Assembly: GCF_003253735.1 (NCBI RefSeq)
Contig: NZ_QKYW01000002.1
Location: forward strand, 148,367-212,366
Length of the DNA stretch: 64,000 bases
Direction: 5' to 3'
Origin: Pseudomonas sp. URMO17WK12:I2
GTDB taxonomy: Bacteria > Pseudomonadota > Gammaproteobacteria > Pseudomonadales > Pseudomonadaceae
In this document: positions 1-8,922 of the stretch, piece after piece
Position numbering within the stretch: position 1 is the first letter of the stretch
Layout: each line of letters starts with the position of its first letter
Translations under genes and position numbers: made by a program
The notes under the pieces: generated by a model
Seen by the model: the letters and a program-made list of their open reading frames with translations, nothing else
Databases searched by the model: none
What the model was told of the DNA's origin: nothing

Positions 1-1
1 C

Positions 2-364
2 GACTCCACCGGAGAGATCGACGGCCTGCTCGGCGGCCTGGCCAAGCGCACCCAGGACGTGACCAAGCAGATGCAGAGCAGCCTGAGCATGTCGCAACAG
101 AGCGTGGAGCGCATTCAGAAAGCCCGCGACAGCTTCGAGCAGATCCGCACCTCGGTGGACGAGATCCGCGATCAGAACAGCCAGATCGCCACCGCCGCCG
201 AGGAACAGCACCAGGTCGCCGAGGACATCAACCGGCACATCGCGCAGATCCATACCGATGCCCAACTGGTCGAGGAGCTGGCCCACTCGGCACGTAGCGA
301 CTCGCAGCGCCTGGAAAGCCTTTCCGGCGAACTCAATGGCCTGGTTCGCCGCTTCAGAACCTGA
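2..364 (+). CDS. Methyl-accepting chemotaxis protein, 3' end only
   Basis: This is the C-terminal 120 residues of a chemoreceptor whose start lies before the window. It holds the distal half of the cytoplasmic signalling helix hairpin, including the [13 protein letters not shown] stretch typical of MCP C-termini, and ends in RRFRT. The first 95 bases are identical to 2137-2231 in the next gene, and over the last 101 residues the two proteins differ at only five positions, so the two are tandem paralogs. The sensor domain is outside the window, so the ligand cannot be inferred. Confidence 0.93.
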   Translation, partial: DSTGEIDGLLGGLAKRTQDVTKQMQSSLSMSQQSVERIQKARDSFEQIRTSVDEIRDQNSQIATAAEEQHQVAEDINRHIAQIHTDAQLVEELAHSARSDSQRLESLSGELNGLVRRFRT

Positions 365-392
365 TACGCCCCCTCCCCCCGCCCGCTCTCGA

Positions 393-429
393 CGCCAGCC
401 CATCACGCAAAAAACGTGATGGGCTGGCG
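393..429 (+). terminator. Strong hairpin between the tandem chemoreceptor genes
   Basis: A perfect 15-bp stem (393-407 with 415-429) encloses a CAAAAAA loop, 29 bases after the first chemoreceptor stop. No T-run follows, so it is terminator-like rather than a classical intrinsic terminator. Upstream ATG codons of the next reading frame at 416-419 lie inside this stem, which argues against them as start codons. Confidence 0.6.
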
Positions 430-556
430 CTCAAGTTTGCGCTCGCCACGCCGACTCAATGTTCACAACGACTACAAATTCGCCAAACACTCTTTCTGCC
501 TGCTTCTAAGCTGTAAAAACCCAACAAAAACGCTTTACGACCCTGCAGGAACCACC

Positions 557-2500
557 GTGAACATCAAACAGAAACTCACCTGGGCCTTCGCGGCCATTGC
601 CTGTGTGCCCGTCGTTCTGGTCGCCGTCGTGGTGGTGGTCAACCTGCGCGAACAGGCGCGGGATGACTTCCTGGACAGCAGCAGCCGCGAGATCAGGCAG
701 ATCGAAAACGCCATGAACCAGTTCTTCGACGCCATCGCGCAGAACGTCGAATACCTGGCCAAGCATCCCGCGGTGCGCAACGCTGGCGAGCTGAAGAACT
801 ACACAGGCGCCGACGCAGCGCAGATTCCGCAGACCGACGAGGGCAAGGCGTTCCTGGAGATGTTCGGCCAATTCGCCGCCAGCCACCCGAGCACTGCCTA
901 CCTGTCGCTGGGCAAGGCCGACGGCGGCTACGCCTCCTGGCCGGATGATGCCAAGCTGAGCGGCTATGACCCGCGTGTACGCCCCTGGTACAAGGCCGCC
1001 ATGGCCGCACCGGGCAAAACCGTGCGCACCGCCGCCTACTACTGGGCGCCCGATGACGTGGTGCTGATGGGCACCGTGCGCACCGTCGATAATCCGCAGG
1101 GCCAGCCTACCGCTGTGGTGGGCCTGGACGTGTCGCTCAAGCAGCTCACCGAACTGGTCAAGCAGATCAAGCTGGGTGAAAGCGGCTACCTGATGCTGCT
1201 CGAGAGCAACGGCAACGTGCTGGTCGACCCGCGCACCCCGGAACATAACTTCAAGTTGATCAGCGAGCTGGGCGACGGCTACGCGCAGCTGGCCAGCGTC
1301 GAGAACGGCCTGGTCGAGGTGGAGCTTGGTGGGGTGTCCTACATGGCCAATGTCTGGTCGTCGAAAACCCTGGGCTGGCGCTTCATTGGCCTGATCGAGC
1401 GCAGCGAAGTGATGGCCAAGGCCACCAGCCTGACCTGGCAGATCGGCGTGATCGCCGCGGTGCTGGCGGTGTTGTTCGCCATCGTCGGCGCCAGCTTCGC
1501 CGGGCTGATCGTCAAGCCGATCCGCAGCGTGGCCGGCGGCCTGGAGGGCATCGCCCAGGGCGAAGGCGACCTGACCCGCAGCCTGGATGTGCGCGGCAAC
1601 GACGAAACCGCCCTGCTGGCGCGCTGGTTCAACCAGTTCCTGGGCGCCATCCGCACCCTGGTGCAACGCATTGGCAGCGCCTCGGCGGATCTGCAAACTG
1701 CCTCGGACGCCAGCACCCGCGTCGCCCGCGACATGAACGACGCCGCCGGCCGCCAGCGCGAGGCCGTGGAGCTGGTGTCCACCGCCTTCAACGAGATGGT
1801 CGCCACCGCCAACGAAGTGGCCCGCTCCTGCAGCAATGCCGCGTCGTCCGCCGACTCCGGCCAGCGCCAGGTGCATGACGGCCAGCTGCAGATCGACGAG
1901 GCCACCGGCAGCGTCACCCAGCTCAGCGAGAACCTGCAGAAATCCGCCCAGGCCATGCAGGTGCTCGAGCAGGACAGCAAGAACATCAACGCCATTCTCG
2001 ACACCATCCGTTCGATTGCCGAGCAGACCAACCTGCTGGCCCTCAACGCGGCCATCGAGGCGGCGCGGGCCGGTGAGCAAGGCCGTGGCTTCGCGGTGGT
2101 CGCCGACGAAGTGCGCGCGCTGGCCAAGCGTACCGCCGACTCCACCGGAGAGATCGACGGCCTGCTCGGCGGCCTGGCCAAGCGCACCCAGGACGTGACC
2201 AAGCAGATGCAGAGCAGCCTGAGCATGTCGCTGCAAAGCGTGGAACGCATCCAGCAGGCCCGCGACAGCTTCGAACAGATCCGCACCTCGGTGGACGAGA
2301 TCCGTGATCAGAACAACCAGATCGCCACCGCCGCCGAGGAGCAGCACCATGTGGCCGAGGATATCAACCGGCACATCGCGCAGATCCATACCGATGCCCA
2401 GCTGGTCGAAGAGCTGGCTCATTCGGCACGTAGCGATTCGCAGCGCCTGGAGTCGCTATCGGGTGAGCTGAACGGTCTGGTGGGTCGCTTCCGCACCTGA
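557..2500 (+). CDS. Methyl-accepting chemotaxis protein with dCache sensor domain
   Basis: A 647-residue transmembrane chemoreceptor. The order is TM1 (about 10-30), periplasmic double Cache domain (about 35-270), TM2 (about 295-318), HAMP, then the signalling domain with the [20 protein letters not shown] hairpin tip. The Cache motif Y137, R142, W144, Y145 matches the start of the amino-acid-binding motif of PctA-type receptors, and D follows in GLDVSL, but the middle aspartate of that motif (near residue 162) is Tyr/Trp here, so an amino acid ligand is uncertain. The GTG at 557 is preferred because AGGA lies six bases upstream and the reading frame before it runs through a hairpin. Confidence 0.92.
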   Translation: MNIKQKLTWAFAAIACVPVVLVAVVVVVNLREQARDDFLDSSSREIRQIENAMNQFFDAIAQNVEYLAKHPAVRNAGELKNYTGADAAQIPQTDEGKAFLEMFGQFAASHPSTAYLSLGKADGGYASWPDDAKLSGYDPRVRPWYKAAMAAPGKTVRTAAYYWAPDDVVLMGTVRTVDNPQGQPTAVVGLDVSLKQLTELVKQIKLGESGYLMLLESNGNVLVDPRTPEHNFKLISELGDGYAQLASVENGLVEVELGGVSYMANVWSSKTLGWRFIGLIERSEVMAKATSLTWQIGVIAAVLAVLFAIVGASFAGLIVKPIRSVAGGLEGIAQGEGDLTRSLDVRGNDETALLARWFNQFLGAIRTLVQRIGSASADLQTASDASTRVARDMNDAAGRQREAVELVSTAFNEMVATANEVARSCSNAASSADSGQRQVHDGQLQIDEATGSVTQLSENLQKSAQAMQVLEQDSKNINAILDTIRSIAEQTNLLALNAAIEAARAGEQGRGFAVVADEVRALAKRTADSTGEIDGLLGGLAKRTQDVTKQMQSSLSMSLQSVERIQQARDSFEQIRTSVDEIRDQNNQIATAAEEQHHVAEDINRHIAQIHTDAQLVEELAHSARSDSQRLESLSGELNGLVGRFRT

Positions 2501-2510
2501 TGGACTAACC

Positions 2511-2539
2511 CGAAGGGCAGGTGCAACGCCTGCCCTTCG
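2511..2539 (+). terminator. Terminator-like hairpin after the dCache chemoreceptor
   Basis: An 11-bp perfect stem (2511-2521 with 2529-2539) lies 11 bases after the stop codon. It has no clear T-run, so function as a terminator is inferred from its position. Confidence 0.5.
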
Positions 2540-2996
2540 CCATTGGCTCGCCGCCCCTCTGCCATACCCTGAAACCCACTGAACAACCGCGCCGGACTGC
2601 GTTGCGTTAGCGACTCAACAACCTCGCGATAGCAGCATCGGGCGGCCTGCCGCGCCTCCTTACATCCCCCTCATAAACACCTGCGCCAGCACTTCGACTC
2701 CTGCCAAACAGGCGCCTGATTCAGCGCCCCAAAAGAGTGCGCTCGCGACCGTGATTCGTCTGCAACAGTGACCAATATGGGATAGCCGGCATCGGGGCGA
2801 CTTACCTACCATCAACTTGGCCCAACTGGTTTTTGGTTTTGCTTATTCATAGGCGAATAAAACAAACCCGTTAATACCAATTGCTCTGTACGCACCGAAC
2901 AGCATGGAACTTCAACGAAGTTTCTTGTTTGCACAATGCGCGGCAGCTTCACCTTCCAAGTTGTGCCAGGCCTGCACTTCCGACCCCGAGAATGCC
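2540..2996 (+). promoter_or_regulatory. Upstream region of the amine-catabolism operon
   Basis: A 457-base gap without a credible gene. Bases 2800-2890 are clearly AT-richer than their surroundings. They contain an inverted repeat, TTATTC (2843-2848) and GAATAA (2855-2860), about 140 bases before the proposed start of the next gene. This is the likely promoter/operator zone. No consensus sigma-70 boxes could be assigned with confidence. Confidence 0.35.
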
Positions 2997-4136
2997 ATGA
3001 CTAATAATACAAGAATCGATTTCATCTACCTCTCCGAACAAGACATGATCCGCGCCGGCGTGACCGACATGCTCGCGTGCGTCAACACCATGGAAGAGGT
3101 ATTCGACCTGTTGTACAAAGGCGACTATCGGATGGCCGGCCCGAACAACGACTCCCACGGCGCCATGGTGTGCTTCCCGGAAGACTCTCCATTCCCGAGC
3201 ATGCCTCGCCACGCCGCCGACCGCCGCATGATGGCCATGCCCGCCTACCTGGGTGGCAGCTTCCGTACCGCTGGCGTGAAGTGGTACGGCTCCAACGTCG
3301 AGAATCGCGAGAAAGGCCTGCCGCGCTCGATTCTGATGTTCACCCTCAATGACGTCGACACCGGCGCCCCACTCGCCCACATGTCGGCCAACCTGCTGTC
3401 GGCTTACCGCACAGGCGCGATCCCAGGCGTCGGCGCACGCCACCTGGCGCGCAAGGATTCCAAAGTGGTCGGCCTGCTCGGCCCAGGCGTGATGGGCAAG
3501 ACCACCCTCGCCGCCTTCATCGCCGTGTGCCCGCTGATCGACACCCTCAAGCTCAAGGGTCGCAGCCAGAAGAGCCTCGACGATTTCATCGGCTGGGTGC
3601 GGGAAACCTACCCGCAGATCACCACCATCGAGGTGGTCGACAGCATCGAGGAAGTGGTGCGCGGCTCCGATCTGGTGACCTATTGCACCTCCGGCCGTAC
3701 CGGGGACCCGAGCGAATACCCGCTGGTCAAGCGCGAGTGGGTCAAGCCCGGCGCCTTCCTGGCCATGCCGGCCGGCTGCAACATCGATGAAGGCATGGAA
3801 CAGCACGACGTGCGCAAGGTGCTCGACAACATCGGCCTGTACCAGGCCTGGTACGAAGAGCTGCCCAAGCCTGCCCACAACCACGTACCGGTAATCGGCG
3901 TGCGTTTCATGGACATGCTCGAGGAAGGAAAGCTGACCCTCGAGCATCTCGAAGACATCGGCAAGATCATCGCCGGCGAAGCCCCGGGCCGTCGCAACGA
4001 AGACGAAATCATCATCATGTCGGTCGGTGGCATGCCGGTCGAGGACGTGGCCTGGGGCACCGTGGTGTACCGCAAGGCGCTCGAACTGGGTATCGGCGTG
4101 AAGCTGAACCTCTGGGAAACCCCGGCCCTTCGCTAA
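2997..4136 (+). CDS. Ornithine cyclodeaminase/mu-crystallin family protein (tyramine oxidase subunit B type)
   Basis: A 379-residue cytoplasmic protein of the ornithine cyclodeaminase/mu-crystallin family. The N-terminal half carries the substrate-site segment GVKWYGSN (K95), and a dinucleotide-binding loop GLLGPGVMGK lies near residue 160. The N-terminal sequence from MTNNTRIDF closely matches proteins annotated in Pseudomonas as tyramine oxidase subunit B. Family members handle imine or enamine chemistry with NAD(P). The start at 2997 gives the family-like N-terminus; the frame stays open to 2904 but that extension has no homologous look. A RidA-family gene follows after 28 bases and an FAD oxidoreductase after that, suggesting one operon for oxidation of an amine. 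The exact substrate is not shown by the sequence. Confidence 0.82.
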   Translation: MTNNTRIDFIYLSEQDMIRAGVTDMLACVNTMEEVFDLLYKGDYRMAGPNNDSHGAMVCFPEDSPFPSMPRHAADRRMMAMPAYLGGSFRTAGVKWYGSNVENREKGLPRSILMFTLNDVDTGAPLAHMSANLLSAYRTGAIPGVGARHLARKDSKVVGLLGPGVMGKTTLAAFIAVCPLIDTLKLKGRSQKSLDDFIGWVRETYPQITTIEVVDSIEEVVRGSDLVTYCTSGRTGDPSEYPLVKREWVKPGAFLAMPAGCNIDEGMEQHDVRKVLDNIGLYQAWYEELPKPAHNHVPVIGVRFMDMLEEGKLTLEHLEDIGKIIAGEAPGRRNEDEIIIMSVGGMPVEDVAWGTVVYRKALELGIGVKLNLWETPALR

Positions 4137-4164
4137 CCCTTCATCCATTCAAGGACATTACGCC

Positions 4165-4587
4165 ATGACCACCATCAGCAAAGTCAAAACCGGTTCCAAG
4201 TACGAAGAAATGGGCAGCTACTCCCGTGTGGTAGCGGTAGGCGACTGGATCTTCGTGTCCAACACCGCCGGCCGCAACCCGGACACCAAGGAAATCTCCG
4301 AGGACCTGGCCGAGCAGACCCACCAGGTGTTCGCCAACATCGAGTCGGCACTCGCCGCCGTGGATGCCAGCCTGGCCGATGTGGTGTGCTCGCGCGTGTT
4401 CATCCAGAACCCGCAGGACGTACCAGCGGTGATGACCATCGTCGGCGAGAAGTTTCGCGGCATCGACCCGGCGTCGACCGTTACCTGCCCGCCCCTGGGC
4501 TCGACCGTCTACAAGGTCGAACTCGAGCTGACCGCTTTCCGTGGCGCCTCGCGCGCCGACGTGAAGAAAATCAACCTGGCTCAGTGA
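4165..4587 (+). CDS. RidA family (YjgF/YER057c/UK114) protein
   Basis: A 140-residue protein of the RidA superfamily, which hydrolyses or quenches reactive enamine/imine intermediates as a trimer. The typical Rid features are present: FVSNTAGRNP near residue 30, and VELELTAF near the end. The arginine that binds the substrate carboxylate in canonical RidA (in the PARS segment) is replaced by serine in DPASTVTC, so this belongs to a Rid subgroup that lacks that residue and may act on imines without an alpha-carboxylate. It sits between an ornithine-cyclodeaminase-like gene and an FAD amine/amino acid oxidoreductase, which fits clearing of an oxidation-derived imine. Confidence 0.88.
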   Translation: MTTISKVKTGSKYEEMGSYSRVVAVGDWIFVSNTAGRNPDTKEISEDLAEQTHQVFANIESALAAVDASLADVVCSRVFIQNPQDVPAVMTIVGEKFRGIDPASTVTCPPLGSTVYKVELELTAFRGASRADVKKINLAQ

Positions 4588-4633
4588 GCCAGGCTTGCGG
4601 TCACGTCATCACCCTTACTGTTGAGTGCTCTTC

Positions 4634-5929
4634 ATGTCGCCTCGAATAGAGCCCGTACAAACCTCCACCGAGTTTCCCGCTAGCAGTGCCGTGGTCATCA
4701 TCGGTGGGGGCATCATCGGCCTCACCGCGGCCCTGACCCTGGCCGAGCGAAACATTCCGGTCGTGGTGCTGGAAAAAGGCCGCATCGCGGCCGAGCAGTC
4801 TTCGCGCAACCTCGGCTGGGTGCGCAAGACCAACCGCCATATGCACGACATTCCCCTGGCCCTGGCCGCCGAGCGGCTGTGGCAGCAGATGCCGGAGCGC
4901 GTTGGCCAGGACGTCGGCTTTCGCCAGGCCGGCATCCTGTTCGTCGCCCGTAACGATGGGCAGATGGCCATGCACGACGGCTGGCTGAAGTCGGTCGCCT
5001 CCCTGGACCTGGACTCGCGGCTGGTCAGCGCAGCGGAAATCGCCAAGCTGGCGCCCGGCGGCCAAGGCCAGTGGGCCGGCGGCATCTACACGCCCTCAGA
5101 TGCTCGCGCGGAGCCAACCCTGGCCTCCAGCGCCATCGCCAAGGCGGCGATGGCCAAGGGCGCGCTGATCATCGAGAACTGCGCGGTGCGTACCCTGGTC
5201 ACCAGCGGTGGGCGCGTCAGCGGTGTACTGACCGAGCGTGGCGAGGTTCGCTGCGAGCAGGTGCTGCTGGCCGGAGGCATGTGGTCGCGGCGTTTTCTCG
5301 GCAACCACGGCATCAACCTGCCGACCTTGCCACTGACCTGTTCGGTGATGCGCACCAAGCCTATGGACGGACCGACCGAGATCGCCCTGGGCGCGCCGGA
5401 CTTCTCCTTCCGTCGCCACAAGGATGGCGGCTTCATCGTCACCCAGCGCGGCGCCCTGGACGCTCACCTGACCCTCGACCACCTGCTGATCGGCATGCGC
5501 TACCTGCCGCAGCTCAAGGCGCAGCGTGATTTTCTGCGCGTGTCGTTCGGCAAGGAGTTCTTCAAGGACCTGGCCCTGGCGCGCAGCTGGAAAGGCACCT
5601 CCGTCACGCCCTTCGAGAAGGTGCGCACCCTCGACCCGGCGGCCAACCCGTCGCTCAATGCCGAGGCGATGCGCAACCTGGTAGCGGCCTGGCCGATGTT
5701 CGAAAAGGCCCAGATCGAGCAGAGCTGGGCTGGCGTCATCGACATCACACCGGACTCCAACCCGGTAATCGGCCCGGTCGCGAAGCTCCCTGGCCTGACC
5801 CTGGCAACCGGCTTTTCCGGCCACGGCTTCGGCACCTCACCTGCGGCTGGGCAACTGGCGGCCGACCTGCTGTGCGGCACCACGCCGATTGTCGATCCGA
5901 GCCCATACCGTTTCGAGCGTCTCGGCTAG
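4634..5929 (+). CDS. FAD-dependent oxidoreductase (DadA/glycine oxidase-like)
   Basis: A 431-residue flavoprotein with an N-terminal Rossmann FAD motif (VVIIGGGIIGLTAA, about residues 20-33) followed by LEKG, and a C-terminal GHGFGTSPAAG segment that contacts FAD in DAO/DadA-type enzymes. It should oxidise a C-N bond in an amine or amino acid to an imine. The ATG at 4634 is preferred over an in-frame GTG at 4625. It starts 46 bases after the RidA-like gene, in the same direction, so the three genes likely form one operon. The substrate is not evident. Confidence 0.87.
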   Translation: MSPRIEPVQTSTEFPASSAVVIIGGGIIGLTAALTLAERNIPVVVLEKGRIAAEQSSRNLGWVRKTNRHMHDIPLALAAERLWQQMPERVGQDVGFRQAGILFVARNDGQMAMHDGWLKSVASLDLDSRLVSAAEIAKLAPGGQGQWAGGIYTPSDARAEPTLASSAIAKAAMAKGALIIENCAVRTLVTSGGRVSGVLTERGEVRCEQVLLAGGMWSRRFLGNHGINLPTLPLTCSVMRTKPMDGPTEIALGAPDFSFRRHKDGGFIVTQRGALDAHLTLDHLLIGMRYLPQLKAQRDFLRVSFGKEFFKDLALARSWKGTSVTPFEKVRTLDPAANPSLNAEAMRNLVAAWPMFEKAQIEQSWAGVIDITPDSNPVIGPVAKLPGLTLATGFSGHGFGTSPAAGQLAADLLCGTTPIVDPSPYRFERLG

Positions 5930-5951
5930 GCGCTCACCTCTGCTCCGGCTT

Positions 5952-5983
5952 ATGCCCTGCATGAAGATGCGGGGCATTTTTTT
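5952..5983 (+). terminator. Intrinsic terminator of the amine-catabolism operon
   Basis: The stem ATGCCCTGCA / TGCGGGGCAT (5952-5961 with 5968-5977), with one mismatch, is followed by a seven-T run. It lies 23 bases after the FAD oxidoreductase stop, the expected place for the operon terminator. Confidence 0.85.
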
Positions 5984-6012
5984 GCCCGCGATTTAGCTGT
6001 TTCAACAGCTCG

Positions 6013-6230
6013 CCTTAGAGCCTGTTCACGATCTTCATGCGCATGAAGCGGCAAGGCAGAAGCAGCCGTCACCGATCCATTGTGGGAGCGGGCCATGCCC
6101 GCGAAAAAATCACGGGCATGGACTGGGCGTCCCCGCCCGCTCCCACGGGATAGGGAAACGTCCGCTCTCGCCACTTGGTTGCCAGAATCAACGAACCTGG
6201 GATGAAAGAGCATGAACAGGTTCTTAAAGG
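6013..6230. mobile_element. Possible MITE-like element with imperfect terminal inverted repeats
   Basis: Bases from 6013 (CCTTAGAGCCTGTTCACG) and the reverse complement from 6230 (CCTTTAAGAACCTGTTCATG) align over about 26 bases with a few mismatches and single-base gaps. They bracket about 218 bases with no gene and one REP element. No target-site duplication was identified. A non-autonomous element is an inference; it could also be a large structured extragenic repeat. Confidence 0.45.
6082..6146. repeat. REP-like element, copy 1
   Basis: Nested palindrome: the outer stem GTGGGAGCGGG (6082-6092) pairs with CCCGCTCCCAC (6136-6146), and the inner stem CATGCCCG (6094-6101) pairs with CGGGCATG (6113-6120). 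A near-identical copy is at 52495-52558. The core is typical of Pseudomonas REP sequences. Confidence 0.88.
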
Positions 6231-6387
6231 ATCAAGCCCTTGGTAGTGCTCGCCTTTCGTTCGAGTGTTGCGAAAACGCTGAATCCTGCAGCCCGAAACG
6301 TGCAGCACGATCACGGTAGTGCTCCCTGGCCAAGGCCGACCTGCCCTCACGCATTGCCCTTCTGCCTATCATCCCGAACGCAAAAAG

Positions 6388-6425
6388 CAGAAAAGGCACG
6401 AGCCGTTGGCTACGTGCCTTTTCTG
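6388..6425 (-). terminator. Intrinsic terminator of the MFS transporter gene
   Basis: A perfect 13-bp stem, CAGAAAAGGCACG (6388-6400) with its complement at 6413-6425, sits 66 bases past the MFS stop on the minus strand. The A-rich and T-rich stem arms supply the U-tract. Confidence 0.75.
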
Positions 6426-6490
6426 TTAGAGCGGTGGCGATCAAAGCATGGGCCGGACCACCAGGCGCCAGGATTAACGACGAGCTGCTT

Positions 6491-7693
6491 TCAAGGCATC
6501 GGCACCAGGCGCCCTTGCGCGGCGCCCTGCTGCAGCGCCGAGGCGCGCATGGAAAGCCCGGCGTGAATCACCAGGGTCAGCACCGCGCATACGCCGGAGA
6601 AGATCAGCGCGGCCGAGTAGCCATAACGCTCGATCAGATCGCCGGCAATGGCTGGCCCAAAGGCGGCGCCCAGGGAGATGCACACCGTGCCCAGCGCGAC
6701 CAGCTTGCCGGAGGTGTCGAACTCGGCCATCAGGCCAAAGGTATAGGCCAGCACGAAGTTGATCGACAGCAAAAACAGCAGCGTGCCGACGGTAAAGGTG
6801 GTCATCGAGGTGAACTGCCCGATGATCACCAGACCGACCAGCACCACCGCGACGATAGCCGCAACAGGCAGCACGCGGCCGAGCTTGAGGCCGAGGGAGG
6901 AGGCAATGAAACCGCCGATGGCGTTGATCAGGAAGCCGACCGAGAGTACCGCGCCGATCTCGTTGGAGGACAGCCCGGTCTTCTTGCCGATCAGCTCCAG
7001 GAACGGCCACACGGCCATGATCCCGGTCATGAACACCAGGCTGGCTGCCAGGCTCATCCACACGATGAACTGGTGCTTGCCGGCGTCTGCATGGACGCTC
7101 GCGGCAATCGGGTCTTCACGCTTCACGGCGCGACTCGGCACACCGAACAACGCCAGGCCCATCAGCAGGGCCGACGCGGCAAGAACGATCAGAATGCCGT
7201 CGAAGCCCCACTGCGGCGCCACGGCGACCGGCAGCAGAATCAGCAGCGCCGCCCCGGGAATCGACTCCATGCCCAGCTTGAAGCCGAAGGCACGCTCAGG
7301 GCGGTCGCTGCCGCCGAAGATCACCATCGCCAGTGCATAGAGCGCGCCAGTCGCGCCACCTGCCACGGCCATGATCACCAGCAATTGGCCGTACGAAGGC
7401 TTGTTGAGGATAGCCAGAATGCCGAGGGTGACGATGACGGTCGCCACGGCGGCGATCGTGCGCCAGCTGAATACGCCCAGCCAGGCCAGCGAGATCACGC
7501 CGACCAGGGCGAAGGCCAGGTTGCTGGCCAGTGCCAGTGTGCCGAGGTGCTGCTCGCCGTAACCCAGGGTCTCGCCGATAGCGCCAAACAGCACCGGCAT
7601 GACATTGAGCAGCAGCGCGCCGCAGGCCGACAACAGGCCGGCGCATATATAAACACGAACATTATCTATTGGATTTTTTCTTGGGCTGCTCAT
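6491..7693 (-). CDS. Major facilitator superfamily transporter
   Basis: A 400-residue polytopic inner-membrane protein with about 12 hydrophobic segments, consistent with MFS length. The start ATG at 7693 has AGGA seven bases upstream; the frame runs further upstream only through non-membrane sequence. It converges on the amine-catabolism operon and lies just after an AraC-type regulator on the same strand, so uptake or export of the operon's substrate or product is a reasonable inference. Specificity cannot be read from the sequence. Confidence 0.85.
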   Translation of the reverse strand: MSSPRKNPIDNVRVYICAGLLSACGALLLNVMPVLFGAIGETLGYGEQHLGTLALASNLAFALVGVISLAWLGVFSWRTIAAVATVIVTLGILAILNKPSYGQLLVIMAVAGGATGALYALAMVIFGGSDRPERAFGFKLGMESIPGAALLILLPVAVAPQWGFDGILIVLAASALLMGLALFGVPSRAVKREDPIAASVHADAGKHQFIVWMSLAASLVFMTGIMAVWPFLELIGKKTGLSSNEIGAVLSVGFLINAIGGFIASSLGLKLGRVLPVAAIVAVVLVGLVIIGQFTSMTTFTVGTLLFLLSINFVLAYTFGLMAEFDTSGKLVALGTVCISLGAAFGPAIAGDLIERYGYSAALIFSGVCAVLTLVIHAGLSMRASALQQGAAQGRLVPMP

Positions 7694-7989
7694 GACAGGT
7701 TCCTGATAGGTTGGGCTTCTAACACTTCTTCCACATCGGCAGTCGAAGTGGCACGCGCTTTGGGCTTGATGGCACAGCACAAATGCTGCGAAACAACGTT
7801 GCGACTCATTGAAACTTGCACTTGAAACTTCACCGACACTGTCGCGGTATCCTGATTGGCAGGCGCAACGCTGCTGCCCGGAAACTTTCCAGCCACGGTT
7901 ACTTGGCAAGTTCTGTTATCGATTGAACGGGGCGACTAACTAATCGGCGGCCCTTGATCAGAAGAACATTTTGCTTGGCGTCTGGGTCC

Positions 7990-8922
7990 TCAACGCGCAC
8001 GCGGCGTTTGCGAAGGCGTTTCGCCAAACAGGGTTCGGTAGGCGCCGGAGAAATGCCCCAGGTGGCTGAACCCCAGATCGCTGGCGACACGGGCGACCGT
8101 CAGCTGCTCCGTTTCGGTGCTGCGCAACCGCCGACGGGCGATATTCAGGCGCAGCGCACGCAGGTATTCCACAGGCCGCAAACCGGTAACGCTGAGAAAA
8201 CTGCGCTGCAACGTACTGCGGCTCACGTTCAGGTATCTGCAGAGGTCGAGTACCGAGGGCGGCTCATCCTGATTGGCCAGGGCCAGTTCCTGGCTTTGCT
8301 TGACCAGATAAGTGCTCACCGTCGAGTTGGCGCTGCGCCCCGCCGACCACTCGAGCGCGCTGTCGAGGAACACCAGCATGAACTCCAGCACCTGTTCTTC
8401 GAGCTCGGCCTCTGACAGCGCCTCGCCAACCAGTGCGCGATCGATCAACCGCTCCAGATGCTTGCGCATGTGGTTGATCATTGCCGGTTCCAGGTCGAGC
8501 CGGGTGATGCGCGACAGCTGGCACAGATCCCTGCTGGAGAACTCCCGCGAGGCAAAGGCCTCCAGGCTGGCGATATCCACCGCCACGCACAACAGGTCGA
8601 TGCCGCCCGGCGACTGCACGAAAAACTCCTGGCCACCGTGGAGAACGGTGACACTTTCGCCCGTCAGCGGCTTGCCCTGGAACACACTCGGCTCGGCGCT
8701 GCATACCGGCATCGCCAGGCACAGTCGCCCCGCCGGCGCGGCGCCGATTTGCACGATGCGCTTGTCGAAGGTCTCGCGAAAAATCTGGAACCGCTCTGCA
8801 GTAAGGTGCTTGAGCGTGGTGTGGGCGTGGCCAGCGCCAAGCTGGTCATAGGTTTGCTGCCAACCGATCACCGAATTGGCGTGCACATCTACATCGTCGA
8901 AGCAGTTGCATTGCACCAGCAT
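7990..8922 (-). CDS. AraC family transcriptional regulator
   Basis: A 310-residue regulator with an N-terminal ligand-sensing region and a C-terminal AraC DNA-binding domain. The C-terminal part has the two helix-turn-helix units (SVLDLCRYLNVSRSTLQRSF and VARVASDLGFSHLGHFSGAY) and ends in the usual FGETPSQ segment. The ATG at 8922 has GGGA nine bases upstream; an alternative ATG at 8937 adds five residues. It lies upstream of the MFS gene and near the oxidase operon, so it is the likely activator of the cluster. Confidence 0.87.
   Translation of the reverse strand: MLVQCNCFDDVDVHANSVIGWQQTYDQLGAGHAHTTLKHLTAERFQIFRETFDKRIVQIGAAPAGRLCLAMPVCSAEPSVFQGKPLTGESVTVLHGGQEFFVQSPGGIDLLCVAVDIASLEAFASREFSSRDLCQLSRITRLDLEPAMINHMRKHLERLIDRALVGEALSEAELEEQVLEFMLVFLDSALEWSAGRSANSTVSTYLVKQSQELALANQDEPPSVLDLCRYLNVSRSTLQRSFLSVTGLRPVEYLRALRLNIARRRLRSTETEQLTVARVASDLGFSHLGHFSGAYRTLFGETPSQTPRAR

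Noticed and set aside
416..556. N-terminal extension of the second chemoreceptor from an ATG at 416 or 419
   Set aside because: These codons lie inside a 15-bp hairpin stem, lack a ribosome binding site, and the added 47 residues do not resemble an MCP N-terminus; GTG 557 fits better.
506..2422. Long open frame of 638 codons antisense to the dCache chemoreceptor
   Set aside because: High-GC antisense shadow with Gly/Ala/His-rich composition, no ribosome binding site and no family features; the sense frame is a complete chemoreceptor.
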